Below are positions 37,159 to 49,100 of a DNA stretch of 64,000 nucleotides, in pieces; position 1 is the stretch's first letter, and the number at the start of each line of letters is the position of its first letter. This stretch comes from Megascapheus bottae. Taxonomy: Eukaryota; Chordata; Mammalia; Rodentia; Geomyidae. The position numbers and the translations under genes were made by a program. Location: assembly GCA_024803745.1 (NCBI GenBank), contig JANJXV010000013.1:12074501-12138500 (forward strand). Direction: 5' to 3'. The notes under the pieces are model-generated. The model was not told where the DNA came from. It saw only the letters and a list, made by a program, of their open reading frames with translations, and did no database searches.

Positions 37159-37810
37159 CGCACACACTCGCACACAAAGGCTGCCCGGGCGTGCGCAGGA
37201 GAGCGCGCTCGCACCCACGGCGGTGCGCACACACGCACAACTGCACAAAGACGTGCATCTCCACACACACGCGCACACACACTTCCCGCAGGCCCGCGCG
37301 CAACCGCACACCCGCCTCGCGTGCACACACGTGCGCACACGCGCGGGCACGCTCCCGGGAGCCGACCTCCCCCCCCCACCCAAACGTCCACCCTGGCTCT
37401 TGGGGCGGCGCGCGCACCCGCGGAGACGCGCGCTCACCCGCAAGGCTCCGCGCCCCCGGCCGCGGCCCGGGCGCCGTGCGGCGGGCGGGGACCCGGGGCG
37501 GGGACCCGGGGCGGGGACCCGGGCGGGGGCGGCGGCGGCTGGGGGAGCGGAGGAGGCGGAGCGGGGATCCGAGAGCGGGCCGGCCCGCGCTCCTCCTGCC
37601 GGCCGGGGATTTTCCAGCCTGGGCGCCGACGCCGCGGATCTCCCTGCGGCCGCCGCGGACCATGGGCGACAAAGGGACACGGTGAGTGCGGGCGGCCGCC
37701 GCGCCGGGCGCGCGTGGGGGCGGCCGGGGCCCCCGAGGGCGCGGGCCAGGCTTCCAGGCGGCGCCCGGGCTCTGCGTTCGCGATCACCCCGGAACCCGGC
37801 ACCCTGCTTC
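37080..37810. promoter_or_regulatory. ARRB1: CpG island and GC-rich promoter of ARRB1
   Basis: CpG density climbs sharply at about 37090 and falls after 37800. 37095-37345 is an imperfect CACACGCG tract of alternating purine and pyrimidine. At 37485-37530 the unit GGGGCGGGGACCC is repeated three times (GC boxes, Sp1-type), followed by GGCGGC runs. There is no TATA box. The core promoter and 5'UTR probably lie at about 37450-37661; the start site is not mapped. Open frames of up to 404 codons across the island are composition artefacts. Confidence 0.8.
37662..37681 (+). CDS. ARRB1: ARRB1 (beta-arrestin-1), first coding exon
   Basis: ATG at 37662 in strong Kozak context (gcggaccATGg) opens MGDKGT plus the first two bases of an Arg codon, then the donor GTGAGT at 37682. 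MGDKGTR is the N terminus of beta-arrestin-1, and the split Arg codon fits the known exon 1/2 phase. The protein is a cytosolic adaptor that binds phosphorylated GPCRs, uncouples them from G proteins, and links them to clathrin/AP-2 and MAPK signalling. Only seven residues lie here; the next exon was not found before 64000. Identity is supported by the N terminus, the CpG-island promoter, mir-326 downstream on the same strand, and position next to RPS3. Confidence 0.92.
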
Positions 37811-37953
37811 CCGCCCGAGGTCTTGTGAATGGTGGCTGGAGAGGCCATGGGTGGGGGAACCGAGTGGGCGAGATCGAGACCCTGGCCACCCCATCCGGCT
37901 CGCGGCTCCTGCCTCAGACACCCTGCACTGGCTCGCAGACGCAGGGACAGCCG

Positions 37954-37972
37954 GACACACACACACACACAC
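37954..37972. repeat. Short (CA)n in the 5' part of ARRB1 intron 1
   Basis: Ten CA units in a wider CAC-rich tract reaching about 38165. Confidence 0.85.
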
Positions 37973-38734
37973 GCTGACAGCCGCTGCCACACGCGGGTCA
38001 CACACAGCCGCACGACGTCATCCACACTTGCACACACTCGTCTGTCCACACCTTCATCCTGACAGTCCTGGTAACACGGGAACAGGAACCAACTCTAACA
38101 CGCCCTCACGCCGCCACACATCCACACGGACACTGCCTGGCACTTGGACCCTGTAACACACACCATGGCCGCACGCACGCTGTCACCCTCAGAGACATGA
38201 CACTGGTGTGACATGCTGCTGGCCTGACTCACAAACGCGGAGGAAGACAAGACTCTGCTGTTGCTGATTTCCCACCAGTGCACTTAAGACCCGATCCACA
38301 GGGACTGGCGCCCCGTGGGTACAGCTGCTAGGGTGGGGGCTTGCGGTACACTCCCTCCTGTCCCCCAGAGGGGAAGTGGAGACACAGCTGCTCTGGTGGA
38401 GAGCCCCTTTTTAGGCTAGAGTATGGCAAGTCTTCTCCATTCAGCCTCCTTTTCCTCTGGCCTCCTGAGGTCTGGTTGGGAGTGACTTCACACGCAGAGG
38501 CGGAAGGGGCTTCTGTCTAGCAGTCTCTGGAATGGGACACAGGGACAGAGGGGGCAGGGTAGGGGTAGGCAGCCCTTGGGGACAGCCCTTCTGAATGGGC
38601 CTGGTCAGACACCCAGCTTGGTTCCCTCCCATTCCTGTCAGTCCCTGTGGCCTGTCCTCTGCTCCTCTTCAGACCCTTCTTACATCTCATTTTTCTTTAC
38701 TCTCTCCCTCCTACCTTCCTCCACCTCCTTTCTT

Positions 38735-38830
38735 CTAATATTTACTATCTAATGAGTTCTAATAGCTCATGAGTTCCTGCTGGATATTACTAGGTGTAGG
38801 ATAGAAAATCAGAGATGTCTCCATAAGGAG
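38735..38830 (+). repeat. L2-like LINE 3' end fragment
   Basis: 'tgctggatattactaggtg' and 'ataaggagttaacagac' resemble a diverged L2 3' end. Confidence 0.4.
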
Positions 38831-38866
38831 TTAACAGACTAAAAGAAATCATCCACCAATGGATGG

Positions 38867-38900
<34 letters not shown>

Positions 38901-39130
38901 TTGGAGCTTAAACTCAGGGCCTGGGCTCTGTCCCTCTGTCCTTTGAGCTTTTTCCCTCAAGCCTGGTGTTCTACCACTTGAGTCACACCTCCATTCTGGC
39001 TTTGTGCTGGTTAATTGGTGATAAGAGTCTTATGGACTTTCCTTCTTACCTAGGCTGTCTTCGAACTGTGATCCTCAGATCTTAGTCTTCTGAGTAGGAT
39101 TACAAATATGAGCCACTGGTGCCCAGCTGG
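38867..39130 (-). mobile_element. (TA)n and reversed B1-Geo SINE
   Basis: TA run 38867-38894, then reversed 'ggagcttaaactcagggc' through 'gagccactggtgcccagct'. Confidence 0.85.
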
Positions 39131-39177
39131 TCATCATGTTTTGAGACCCCTAACAAAGTGATTTCTTGCCACTTCCA

Positions 39178-39530
39178 AGACACTCAACAGAGTTAAAAGG
39201 GCCTCTAAGGGTTATGCCCATTTCTCATTAGAAGAAATTGAGGCACAGAGGTCACTTCCTTTTTTTTTTTTTTTTTTTTTTGTCGGTCGTGGGGCTTGGA
39301 CTCTGGACCTGGGTGTTGTCCCTGAGCTCTTCAGCTCAAGGCTACCACCCTACCCCTTGAGCCTCAGCCCCACTTCCGGTTTTGGAGATAAGTCTCACAG
39401 TATTTAGTGCCCCAGCTGGCTTTGAACCATGATCCTCAGATCACAGCCTCCTGAGTAGTTAGGATTATAGTCATGAGTCACTGGGCCTGGCTCAGAGGTC
39501 ACTTACTCTTTGAATTTAGAAACTCCTCTC
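39178..39530 (+). mobile_element. MIR SINE split by reversed B1-Geo (39258-39492)
   Basis: The MIR core reads 'ttatgcccatttctcatt' and 'aaattgaggcacagaggtcac' and is cut by a reversed B1-Geo with a T-rich tail. CAGAGGTCACTT occurs exactly at 39246-39257 and 39493-39504, a perfect 12-bp target duplication. Confidence 0.9.
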
Positions 39531-40619
39531 AGCCATCCTCCCAGCAGCTTTTCCAGGAGGTTAGTTTTTTTTTTTTTTTTTTTTTTGTCTTTTTCTGTCC
39601 CTCCACTCTTCTCCCTATATATACCAAGAGAAGTCAGAGGGTTGGGAAGATTACCTGACTTGTTTAAAGTCTAGAGGGGTAAGAGGCAGGGTAGAGGTCA
39701 GAGTCCACTGTGTATGGACTCACCCTTAGGCACTTCCAGGCCCTGTGTGGGTCTCAGGTTCAAGGACAGGGAGATGAACCCTCCTTTGTACTGGAGGCCC
39801 AGGCTAGGGTGTCTGCATTTACCTTGGTGGTGAGTCCCCACTGTGGGGATTCTTGGCAGAAGGGTGTGTGTGTGCATGTGTGTGCATCTGTGTGTGTATG
39901 TGTGTATGTGACTCCTTCCTTTATTTCATCAATCTCCCCCAGAGCCAAGGCCCTCCTGACTGGCCAGGTGAGGTCAGGCTTCTCTCCCTACAGGGCATAG
40001 CTGTGAGTTTGGAACCAATGTCTTCTTTGTTTTCCTGTGCTGTGGGTGAGCTGGGTGACTCAGCCCCCTTGGGCCTCTCTGTGACTTGAGGAGAAATGTC
40101 ATTGTTTCTCTGCTGGCATGAGCTGGCATGATGAAGACATCAGGAGTTTCCAGCGGCCTGATGGAGACCTCTGAGGCCTGGACCTTTTCCTTGGCTTTCC
40201 CTCTGATTCTTGGGGGCACAGGACAATTGCCTTTGCCTTTCTGACCTTAGTTTTCCCATCTGTAAATTGGAACCATCAACAGAAGGACTTTTCCTGACTA
40301 TTCTCCTTGTGCTCTCTGTAGTCACTGGGCATAGGGGAGGGGGTGCTGCCTAAGGCCTGGAGACTTGATCTGGCTAACTCCTACCTCTGGTGGGCCTAGC
40401 CTGCTTCTCTAGACTCCTGCAGCCACAGGAGGTCTCTTTCTTTCTAGGTGGTTTCTTGCATAATTAGGCTAAGAATGGCTGAATCACTAAGAACCTTAAC
40501 CAACTCTCTCTCTCTTTCTTTTTTGTGAGATTCTATCTTATGATTGGAAAGAGGAAGTATCTGACTTATTTTGCAGCAGAGTCAACTCATCTTTCCTATC
40601 TGGAAGTCAAAGTGATAGG
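39531..40619. other. Unique intronic sequence with a poly-T and MIR-like piece
   Basis: Poly-T at 39563-39586; a GT-rich patch at 39862-39910; MIR-like 'agttttcccatctgtaaattgg' at 40250. No gene. Confidence 0.5.
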
Positions 40620-40780
40620 GAGCTGGATATTGGTGGCTGGAATTACACAGAAAAAGGCAAAAGTGGCAGTGTGATTCAGGTGGCAGAGCAACAGCCTTGT
40701 GTGAAAAAGCTAAGTGAGAGAGCAAGGCTCAGAGATCAAGCCCAGTACTGGGTGCCACCCCCCCCAAAAGAAAAACAGAA
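40620..40780 (+). mobile_element. Geo-type right monomer (diverged)
   Basis: 'agctggatattggtggctgg', then 'gaaaaaggcaaaagtggcag' to 'agcccagtactgggtgc'. Left half largely missing. Confidence 0.6.
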
Positions 40781-41139
40781 AAAAAGATAAGGAAGTGATA
40801 ATGACAACTAATAAACTGTCACTGTTCTTAAGGAGTTCCCAGGATGGAGGAGGGAAGAGAGATGAGATAAGCACCTGGAGAGGACTAGTTACAGGAGGGT
40901 GGTGGTGTGGGTGCTGTGGCTGGGATCCCTGGGGACAGTTAACAAAGACTGACTGAGTGTTTCCCAAGTCCATAGGACTGGAAATCCAGAGGTGAACAGT
41001 TCTATTTTGTCCCTGATTGTTATTCAGGTGATATGGGCTACCGGAAATCTAAGAGAAGCTCTGACCCAAGGTCTGTGCAGGGGCTAGGGTAGGATGCTGT
41101 CCTAGGAAGGAGGTGCCTCTGAGCTACTGAGCTTCATCT

Positions 41140-41189
41140 GGAGGGAGGAGGAAGAAGAGGAGGAGGAGGAGAAGGAGGAAGAGGAGGAA
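41140..41189. repeat. (GGA)n purine repeat
   Basis: GGAGGAGGAAGAAG pattern with no pyrimidine for about 45 bp. The unique stretch 40781-41139 before it shows nothing recognisable. Confidence 0.9.
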
Positions 41190-41619
41190 TGGGGCCCTGG
41201 GGATGTGCCAGTCTAGCCTGGGTGTGGAATGTGCAGAGGTTTGGAGATGTACAGTACAAGGCCTGGGCTGAGCGGGGGTCATGGATGAACCCTAGGAGAA
41301 TACAGGCCAGCCAGCCCTACTGTGTGAAAGTCAGGGTTTTCTCCCCAAGCCAGAGTGATTCAGAAGAGTGCCAGGGGCAGTGGAGGGGCGCAGTGAAGCA
41401 TCTGTGATGCGCCTCTGGTCATGGCCTGGAGGCTGTATGGGAAGAGCACGCCTGCAGGCCGGGAGCTCTGTCTAAGAACCTATGAGCCACACACCGGAAG
41501 TTCTAAAAAAACTAGAGAGGGTGGATCTGGAAAGTATGCATATGAGTAAAGAGGTAGACTTCTTGCCTGGCTAGTTGGTTGGACTTTTGCTCAGTGACTG
41601 GTATGTGTTTAACATGCTG

Positions 41620-41700
41620 AAATAATCTCACTGGATGCTCCCTGTGACCTAATAATGTGGGGCTTGTTAGTCCCATTTTACAGATCCGAAATAGACTAAA
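41620..41700 (+). repeat. MIR-like SINE core
   Basis: 'ataatctcactggatgctcc' and 'gtcccattttacagatccg' match the MIR core style. The stretch 41190-41619 before it is unique. Confidence 0.6.
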
Positions 41701-41701
41701 G

Positions 41702-42161
41702 GAGCTGAGTGCCGGGGGCTCACAGCTGGAATCCTAGCAATTTGGGAAGCTGAGATTGGGGAGGATCATGGCTTGAGGTTTTCTAGGCAGAAAAGTTTTT
41801 GACGCCTTTGAAATCAAGAGCCAGCCCCATTGGCACAAAACTGTTGTCCTGGCTATGATGGAAAGTCATAAACAGGTAGATGGAGCCCAGGCTGGAGGGT
41901 CTTGCCTTGGGAGGAAGCAAGACCCTATCTCAAAAGTGCAATCAACAGAGCCAGACACTACTCACTTAATGCCTGTAATCCTAGCCCCTCCGGAGGCTGA
42001 GATCTGAGGATCAAGGTTTGAAAACAGCCCAGGCAAGAAAGGTCTGTGAGACTCTTATCTCTTAAACAACAAAAAGCCAGAAGTGGAGGTATGGCTCAAG
42101 TAGTGCCAGCCTTGAGCAGAAAGAGTTAGGGGTTAGTGCTCAGTCCCTAGATGCAAGGTCC

Positions 42162-42211
<50 letters not shown>

Positions 42212-42310
42212 GAAGACAGAGCTAGAAGTGTGGATCAACAGTAACAACCCCTGCATTCCAAGTGTGAGTCCCTGAGTTCAAATCCCATACTACCAAATAA
42301 ATAAGTACAC
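41702..42310 (+). mobile_element. B1-like SINE, B1-Geo SINE, (CA)n and an ID/Geo piece
   Basis: 41702-41940 diverged B1-type unit; 41945-42163 B1-Geo ending 'atgcaaggtcccat'; (CA)n 42164-42208 starting at that tail; 42215-42310 ID-like monomer ('gtgtggatcaacagtaac' to 'caaatcccatactacc'). Confidence 0.75.
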
Positions 42311-43733
42311 CAGAAGAGATGAAGTATTTTGGCCACTATCAAATTAGCCCATTAGCATTTGCACTGAGCGTTATCTTTCTACACAGCCCCGTGTGCTACT
42401 TTGTTACCTCCACTCACTGGCCCCAGACTCAAATGGTTCATATCTTCTCTACCTTCCTGAATCCACTTACTTCAAAGGCAACACGAAGGGTCTGATTTAG
42501 ACAACATGAGGGACTTTCTGAAACGCAATAGGTAGAATAGAATTTCCTTGCCTGCAGATGTTTATGAGCTCTTCTTTTTCCTGAGGGAGGAGGGTGGTGC
42601 GAGGGGGACGTGTAGTCACCAGTTCTCTGTGAGTTTTGGCTGTCATTTCTTTTGGTGGTTAAGGCCTGTGTGACCCAACTTGGCTGGAATATGGGGAAAT
42701 CCTGTGGCTTTGGCCAGGACCACTCCTGAGCCTGCCGGCTGTGGTAGCAGCAAGCCTGGCCCACTGTCCCTGATTCAGGGCTGGCTTCTGGGTTTCAGGC
42801 TCACTCAGGGGCTCTATTTCTGAGCTGGTCAGTCTTGCCTGAGGCTGCAGCCTTTCCTTGGAATGGAGTCCTAAGTTCTGGACTGGACACCTCCCTGCGA
42901 CCGTAGCAATTAAAAAAAGAAAAGGAAAAATAAAAAGCTTATTGGGAGTCACTTGTCACTTCAAGTGTTCCCTTGGCGTCCACCAGGCTGTCCTCCATTG
43001 CTGACCATGTGTCTCTGCTGCCCATTTGGTTGCAGCCTGTAGGTATGGTGGCGGTGTGGCTGAGGGAGCTGGGATGGTAGGCTGTGCCTAGGGAGGCTTC
43101 TGCATGCGTGGGTCCAGGCCTTGAGCTAGGGCTGGAAGGGAAGGCAGGGAGAGGGAGGGCATCCTTCACATGGACTCGAAGGCAGAAGTTGCTTTGAGGA
43201 GTCTGGATGACTTGATGTAGGGAGAAGGTAGAAAGCATGGAGGTTTGGCCAGGACCAGCTTGAGCTTTGGTAATCACTGTACCTGAGTTGGAGAAAAGAG
43301 GCAGGAAGATGAGGAGCGCTGAGTCCTGGAGCCAGGAAGGCCCCATAAGACTTTTCCATGTGGGCAGAAGGTGGTGACCTGGTGGATTGGTGGGGTAATG
43401 AAGTCACATTGGACCACACAGCACAGAGGATGTACCTTGCTTTTCTGTGTGTAGAGCATGCCTTGCGCTTGAGTGGGGGATTGTGGGGTTGAAGCCCCAG
43501 GAATTTGTTCCATCTACTCTCCTGCCTGTGTCCAGAGAGAGAGGATCACTGTCCTGCAGTGCCTTATAGGCCCAGGCTGAAAGGTGGGTAGTGAGCTGGG
43601 TTCAAGGGAAGGTGTACAGTTTTGTGGTTCCCCTGATGCAGGCTGGGGGACTTGGAATGGTTTCCTAGAGTAGATGACCCTGAGCTCCAGTGCTGGATCA
43701 TGAGGAAGGCCTAGGCAAGATGGATACTTTTAG

Positions 43734-43734
<1 letters not shown>
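42311..43734. other. Unique intronic sequence; no gene supported
   Basis: Overlapping antisense frames of 97-135 codons (42438-43513) show no domain and overlap one another in different frames. Confidence 0.5.
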
Positions 43735-43777
<43 letters not shown>

Positions 43778-44070
43778 ACGCTCGCGTGAGAGAGAGAGCC
43801 CATGTTTGTCCCAAACATGGCCCTCTACCACTTAGGCCACTTCTGGCTTTGTATTAGTTAATTGGATATAAGAGTTTTGTGGGCTTTCTTGCCCTGGCCA
43901 GTTTTGAACAGCAATCCTCAGGTCTCAGCCTCCTGAGTAGCTAGGATTATAGTCATAAATCACTGGCAACTGCTTAGTTGTAGATAGTTTTGTAATTGTT
44001 TTTTTTTATATGGTTCTGGGCTTTGAACTCAGGAACTTGCACTTGCTAAACAAGCCACTTGAGACACACT
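43735..44070 (-). mobile_element. (GT)n, reversed B1-Geo and reversed ID piece
   Basis: GT run 43735-43774 with a 'gtacacgctcgcgtgagagag' extension, reversed B1-Geo 43776-43982 with shortened Geo arm, then a reversed ID-like end at 44000-44070. Confidence 0.75.
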
Positions 44071-45194
44071 GGGAGGAAAAGCAGAGCTTGCGCCAGGGTC
44101 TAGTCCAGGATCCAAGTGTGGGACTGGGAAGAGCCAGGCTCAAGGAGGGTCTCAGCCTCCAGGCAACCAGCAGGCCTTGGGTGTCAGCGCTGCTCTAGTT
44201 GATGTCCTGGCACTCATCCATTCATGTCAGGGTCCTCATTGCCACTTGTTGAACTCTTTTTGTTTGAACTCTCTCTGCTTCCTCTGTGTTGGCATAGCCT
44301 CCACTCTGGGTCTAGTTTTTGGGAAGTGTCTGTTTAACTAGACTGGGTAGAGCTCAGTGCTCAAGGAGAGAGGCAAGACTCTTCCATTAGACTGGAAGTC
44401 CTCCACTGAGGGGAGGACCTCTCAAAGGGAGGCCTGTGTCTCTTCCTCAGACTGGAGGTTTGAGGGGTGGGCCTTGTTTCCCATAGGAATACACGTGACT
44501 CCTTGCCCCTACCCCGTGTACAAGATGGGTCCTGTCCCAGAGGTGGCTTGAATCCTCTCAAGGGAGTAGAGGAGGGGGTGTGGGTGGCAGGACTGGGTGG
44601 CTGCTTTGAGAGGGGAACAAAGGACTCTGTTGTCCCAGGCCCCCTCTCCTCCCTCTCCAGGGGCCCTGACTAGGTCATCTCTCTGGAGACAGCCTCCTCC
44701 TTCCTGGGACTGGCCCCATCTTTATTCTTGCGTTAGAGGAACTGCTTGTTCCTGCCCAGAAGACCCGATGCCAGATGAGGCCCCTGGGACAAAGCCTCAG
44801 GGACTGGGCCCAACGGCATCTTGGGAGTTCTGAGTGACTGAGGTCACCAAGGAGAAGGAGCAGCTTTCTCTCAGCCTGGGGCTGGACCACCACAGAGCTT
44901 GAGTGCCCTGGCAGGGAGGAATCTGTAGACTCTAGAGTATCCTGCAAGGCTGGTCCTAGTCAGGCTGGCAGGAGGCAGGACTTACTCAGCAGCTGTGGGT
45001 GGGTGTGGGTACCGGAGGAGGCCCTGTTCCTGCTGGACCTGCAAGTAGCCTCCTTGGGTGTTTTGGTACTTCTACCTCTCTCCCAGGCTTTGCCATCCGT
45101 GCTCATGGGCAAGTTTTGGCAAAGTGCCAGGAGAGGGCCGGGGAGAAGATGCTGGGTGCCATCCCAAGAGGATCCCAGCCTTTGTGCTGCCACT
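44071..45194. other. Unique intronic sequence; no gene supported
   Basis: GC-moderate with short frames on both strands; no splice-bounded coding sequence, SINE or RNA recognised. Confidence 0.5.
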
Positions 45195-45440
45195 TATTAT
45201 TTATTTATTTATTTGAGGGGGGAAGGTAATATTGGGGCTTGAACTCAGGGTTTAGTGGCTGTTCTTTAGCTTTTTTTTCTTTCTCAAGGTTGATGTATTA
45301 CCACTTGAGTTATAGCTCCACTTCTGGCTTTTTTGGGTGGTTAATTGGAGATAAGAGTGTTATAGACTTTCTTACCTGGGCTGGCTTTGAACTAGGATCC
45401 TCAGATCTCAGCCTCCTGAGTAGCCAGGATTATAGATGTA
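45195..45440 (-). mobile_element. B1-Geo SINE (reverse)
   Basis: (TTTA)n, then 'attggggcttgaactcagg' through 'cctgagtagccaggattat'. Confidence 0.85.
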
Positions 45441-45493
45441 CTGGGGTTTCTGCTGTTTACTCGCTACTGGGTGACCTTGAGTGTGACATTCAC

Positions 45494-45505
45494 CCAGCAG
45501 GGGGC
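45494..45505 (+). promoter_or_regulatory. CTCF-like motif in ARRB1 intron 1
   Basis: CCAGCAGGGGGC matches the central CTCF core CCASYAGRKGGC; the base after it (C) is not preferred. Motif evidence only. Confidence 0.35.
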
Positions 45506-45954
45506 CTGGTGTGTCTGAAACCTCTGTTTCTGTGTCCTGCTTGTGGATCTGGAGAATGACCTTTCTTCTAGAGGCCAAACGTAGGGAACCCGGCAGCTCA
45601 GATCTCTGTCACAGACTGTGAGGGAGCTGAGTCCTGGCTGAGGCTGATAGTGGACACTGAAGGCCAGGAAGGAGCCACCTTCTGCTTGAAGGGTTGTGCT
45701 GTCATCTGTGGGCCCAGAGCCTTCTTGGGGGTGTGTATGTTGGGGGGTGTCTCTACCTCTCTGCACCATCCCCTGTCTCCTCTGGGGACTTCACATCATA
45801 TCTGGTGACTAGCCAGTCCTAGGCTGGTCTCTCTTTTCCCTTCCAGGTGGTGCTTAGAGTTCCTTCCTCCAGGAAGCCAGTGAGTTAACTGGCTGCCCAG
45901 TGCCCACTCTCTAGGCACCCTCTGTGATCTGATTAGCATAGACTAGAAACTGAT

Positions 45955-46155
45955 TAGCATAGCGGGTGGATTCTGGGAAGAGCTAGATTTCCTGGTTTCA
46001 ATCCCAGCTCTAACACTCATTGGCTGGGTGACTTTGACTGATTGTTTAACCCTTTCCTGGCTGTAGGCCCTCTATGGCAATACTGAACTGGAGGTTGTCT
46101 TGAAGATTCTATGAGTTAAAATAGAGATTGCACAGAATGTCCTGTCATGAGGTTA
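45955..46155 (+). mobile_element. MIR SINE
   Basis: 'cctggtttcaatcccagctc', 'ggctgggtgactttgactg' and 'aattgaactgg'-type end in the MIR order; nearly full length. Confidence 0.75.
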
Positions 46156-49100
46156 GTGCTGTGTGTTGGCTTTTGGATGCTCTTTCTGGGTTTCCCTCTC
46201 TCCCTCAGCTGAGCCTCCCCTAGCGGGGACCCTAGATGAGTCATTTTTGAGGTCCAAAGCCTGTATTAGGGTTGGCTCTTAGTACCTAGTGGGTGATTTG
46301 ACTACAAATGTCATACCATTCTTAATGGCCTAAGTCCCATTTGCTACCTCCTCCAGGAAGACCTCATGGATCTCCAAGTCTTTTGTGATCTTTCTGCCAT
46401 CTTCTGTCTTACATACCTTTTATCCTTCTTGCTGCTGTGGTCCAGGTTATTTACACACTTGTGATGTCCTCCAGGAGGTTGAAAACTCTTCAAGGGCACC
46501 TGGTCTGGGTCTGCCTGTCCCTAACATCTGAGTGGGCCTGACATGGCACCCAGCTTCCTAAATACTTCTTTAGTGAAGGAAGCTGAATGGCAGCATTTCA
46601 TGGGGAGAAGATATACTTTAAAGGGTGGGTAGTGTGGTTGGTGTGGATGATCAAATCTCATTGCTAGTTTCAAAACATCTCAAAGTAGCCCAGAGCCACA
46701 AGAATTAGATTAGTCTTGTGGCCTAAAGGAGCAGAGGTCACCCAATGACCAACTTTCCTCTTGTTGGGATGACATGTTTTTCTAACAACTGAGGCTTCCT
46801 GGCAGGAGATCCATGGCTTGTTTCGGCCTTGGCGGCTTTGCTGCTGTTGTTTCTCTAGCTCACCCTCTTAGCTTCTGTCTGCCTGCTGAAGTCCAGCTTC
46901 CTAAATAAGCACTCAGCATGCTGCCCTTCTTCTGGCCTCCAGAGGGTGGGCTCTGAGCATGGTCTCCATCCTCAGACATTCCTGAGACCTTCCTGGCTCT
47001 GGGCAGGAGCATGAGGGAGCAAGGGGTCTCCTTTCCACGAGGCACACGTGGGTCTGGTTGTCGTACACCCAGTGTGGTTTGGCATGGCCTGAGGAGAGCA
47101 TCACCTGCTGGTGATCAAGGATTCTATGCAGCTGGAAAGTCTCTCTTGGTTGGCAGAGCTCAGTTCTCTCCATCAGCTTCCCACTGGGCAAGTGCTCAGA
47201 ACCCACCTCATTACTGGGGACAAAACTCTGGGCACTGGATCCAGCAGGCTGCGGTCATAATCAGCTAATTAAACCACCCAGGAATTGCTGCTTGGCTTAC
47301 AGGAGTGGGGAGAGGGGGTGGGCTTGTGAATCAGGGAGGAGAAATGACGGGGGTGGGAGGGGAGGCTCAGAACACTGGGCAGGGCTGGGAGAAAGGAAAC
47401 AGAAAGAGGGAAAGAGGCTGGGGAAGAGGAAGAGAGGGGTAGAAGCCTACACGGGCCATGGTTGGAGGAGTGCCAGGTGAAATGGGACCCAGGGACACCG
47501 CCTTTACTAGCCCTGTGGTTCCAGGACAAACTGCTCTCCTTGCCTCAGTTTCTCCATGTGGCAAGCAGGAAGTATGAAAGGCTTTGGGCTAGAACATTCC
47601 AGCACAGTTCCTTTTCTGTGTATAGGCTGTGTAGTGAGGAGGAGAGAAGGTGTACTGTTCTCTGCAGGGTGGCCCAGCTTAGCAGTCCCAGGAAGGACAG
47701 GTCATGCTGGGCTTGCTCTGAGGAGTAGGGCTGGGCTACTGTAAGTTTTTTTCTGGAAGGGAAGACTTGTGGGTAGTGAGAAAGCTTCCCTGTCTCTCTA
47801 GGCCTTGGTCCTTAGATCTTGGTTCTGTTGTTCCTTAGGACTGACTATCTAGTCAGTGCTTACAGGGAGGGACTGTTGAAAGCTTGGGGTTTCCTCTCCA
47901 GGGCTGACTGGCCAATGTCTTATCCAACTTGCAGGACTGTCCCCAGTAGTACTTCCAGAGTATGTGGGGAGACACTCCATGGATTTTCGCAGTCAGATGG
48001 ATTCAGCCTTACTTGTCTAACACGATGACTGCTTAGCTCCATGCCTTTAGCCAAGGCACTTAGATTCTCACTTGACCTCAGTCTTCTCATTTGGGAAATG
48101 GGTACAGTGATCACACCTAGCTCAGGGGTGGAGGAGTAAAAAGCCGTATGGATTTGATTTTTTTTTTTAAAATCATTGCTCTTCTCAAGGTCCAGTGTGG
48201 ATCTGGGCAGTCCCTCCCTGCTCTCTTTCCTATCCAGTCTGCACAGAGATGAGGCTCAGAGATGGCAGGAAGGAGCAGTGAGATTGTCCCGGGCCACTGC
48301 AGATAGTGCCTCTGCCCCTCAGCCAGGGCAGATTCTGTAAAAGGAGGTAGAGAGGGACTGGGGAATTGGAAGCTAGGGGAGGCTGTAGAGAAAGGGCCCT
48401 TAGCATTCCAGCCCCGTGTCTTTTGTGCCTTTTCTCCCTTGGCCCACACCCGGGGTGCAGAGCCCAGAACTTGGTTTCCTGCCAGGGAAGTCAGCCGGCC
48501 TCTGTTTACATTCAGAAAACAACAGCTCTTCCTGGTTCTCAGTGCTTAGCAGGAGGTGCTTGCTCAGAGGTCTGGGGACAGGCCACAGAGGGATGGGGGC
48601 TGCCTCCTCCAGCCTCTGCCACCGAGCCCAGCAGCGAGCTGTGACTTGTCCCTAGCTGGACCACTCCGAGGAAGCAGTTATATAAGTCCCAAGGACTCCT
48701 GCTCCCTTCCTCCCAGAGGGCCTGAGGAGGAGGCAGACACAAGGCACCAGGCAGGGCGGGCACAACAGGGCACGGAGCTCCTGGGCACAGCGGGCAGTGC
48801 TGACAGTCGGTGTCCCTGTTGGGGGGACACTGTGTTGCATTGCCTTGGTTGACTCTGAGCTGCCTTCATTCTCCCATAACTCCACCCCTGGGAGTTGAGC
48901 TGTGACGGGGAGAAGCTTCATTAGAGGAAACGAGCCACGGTCCTCAGATAATTTGCTTCCAAACTGCCCCCGGAGGGGAACTGGCCTCTCTGCTGCCAGA
49001 ACAACAGATAGCTAGCATGTTCCAGTTTCTTCCCCTGGATTCCACATGCATGTCTCCAGAGTTGGCTGGGGACCAGCTCAGGCCTCCACCACAGGCCTTG

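Noticed and set aside
36891..37685. Plus-strand 264-codon frame leading into the ARRB1 ATG in frame (N-terminal extension)
   Set aside because: Histidine/threonine repeat translation of CACACACG sequence; the downstream ATG has a strong Kozak context and gives the known beta-arrestin-1 N terminus.
36835..38049. 404-codon open frame on the minus strand (and 357- and 274-codon frames overlapping it) across the ARRB1 promoter
   Set aside because: Arg/Pro/Ala- and Cys/Val-rich translation of CpG island and CACACG repeats, open in several frames on both strands, no domain.
42438..43513. Cluster of antisense frames of 79-135 codons
   Set aside because: They overlap in different frames, lack splice signals and show no family motif.
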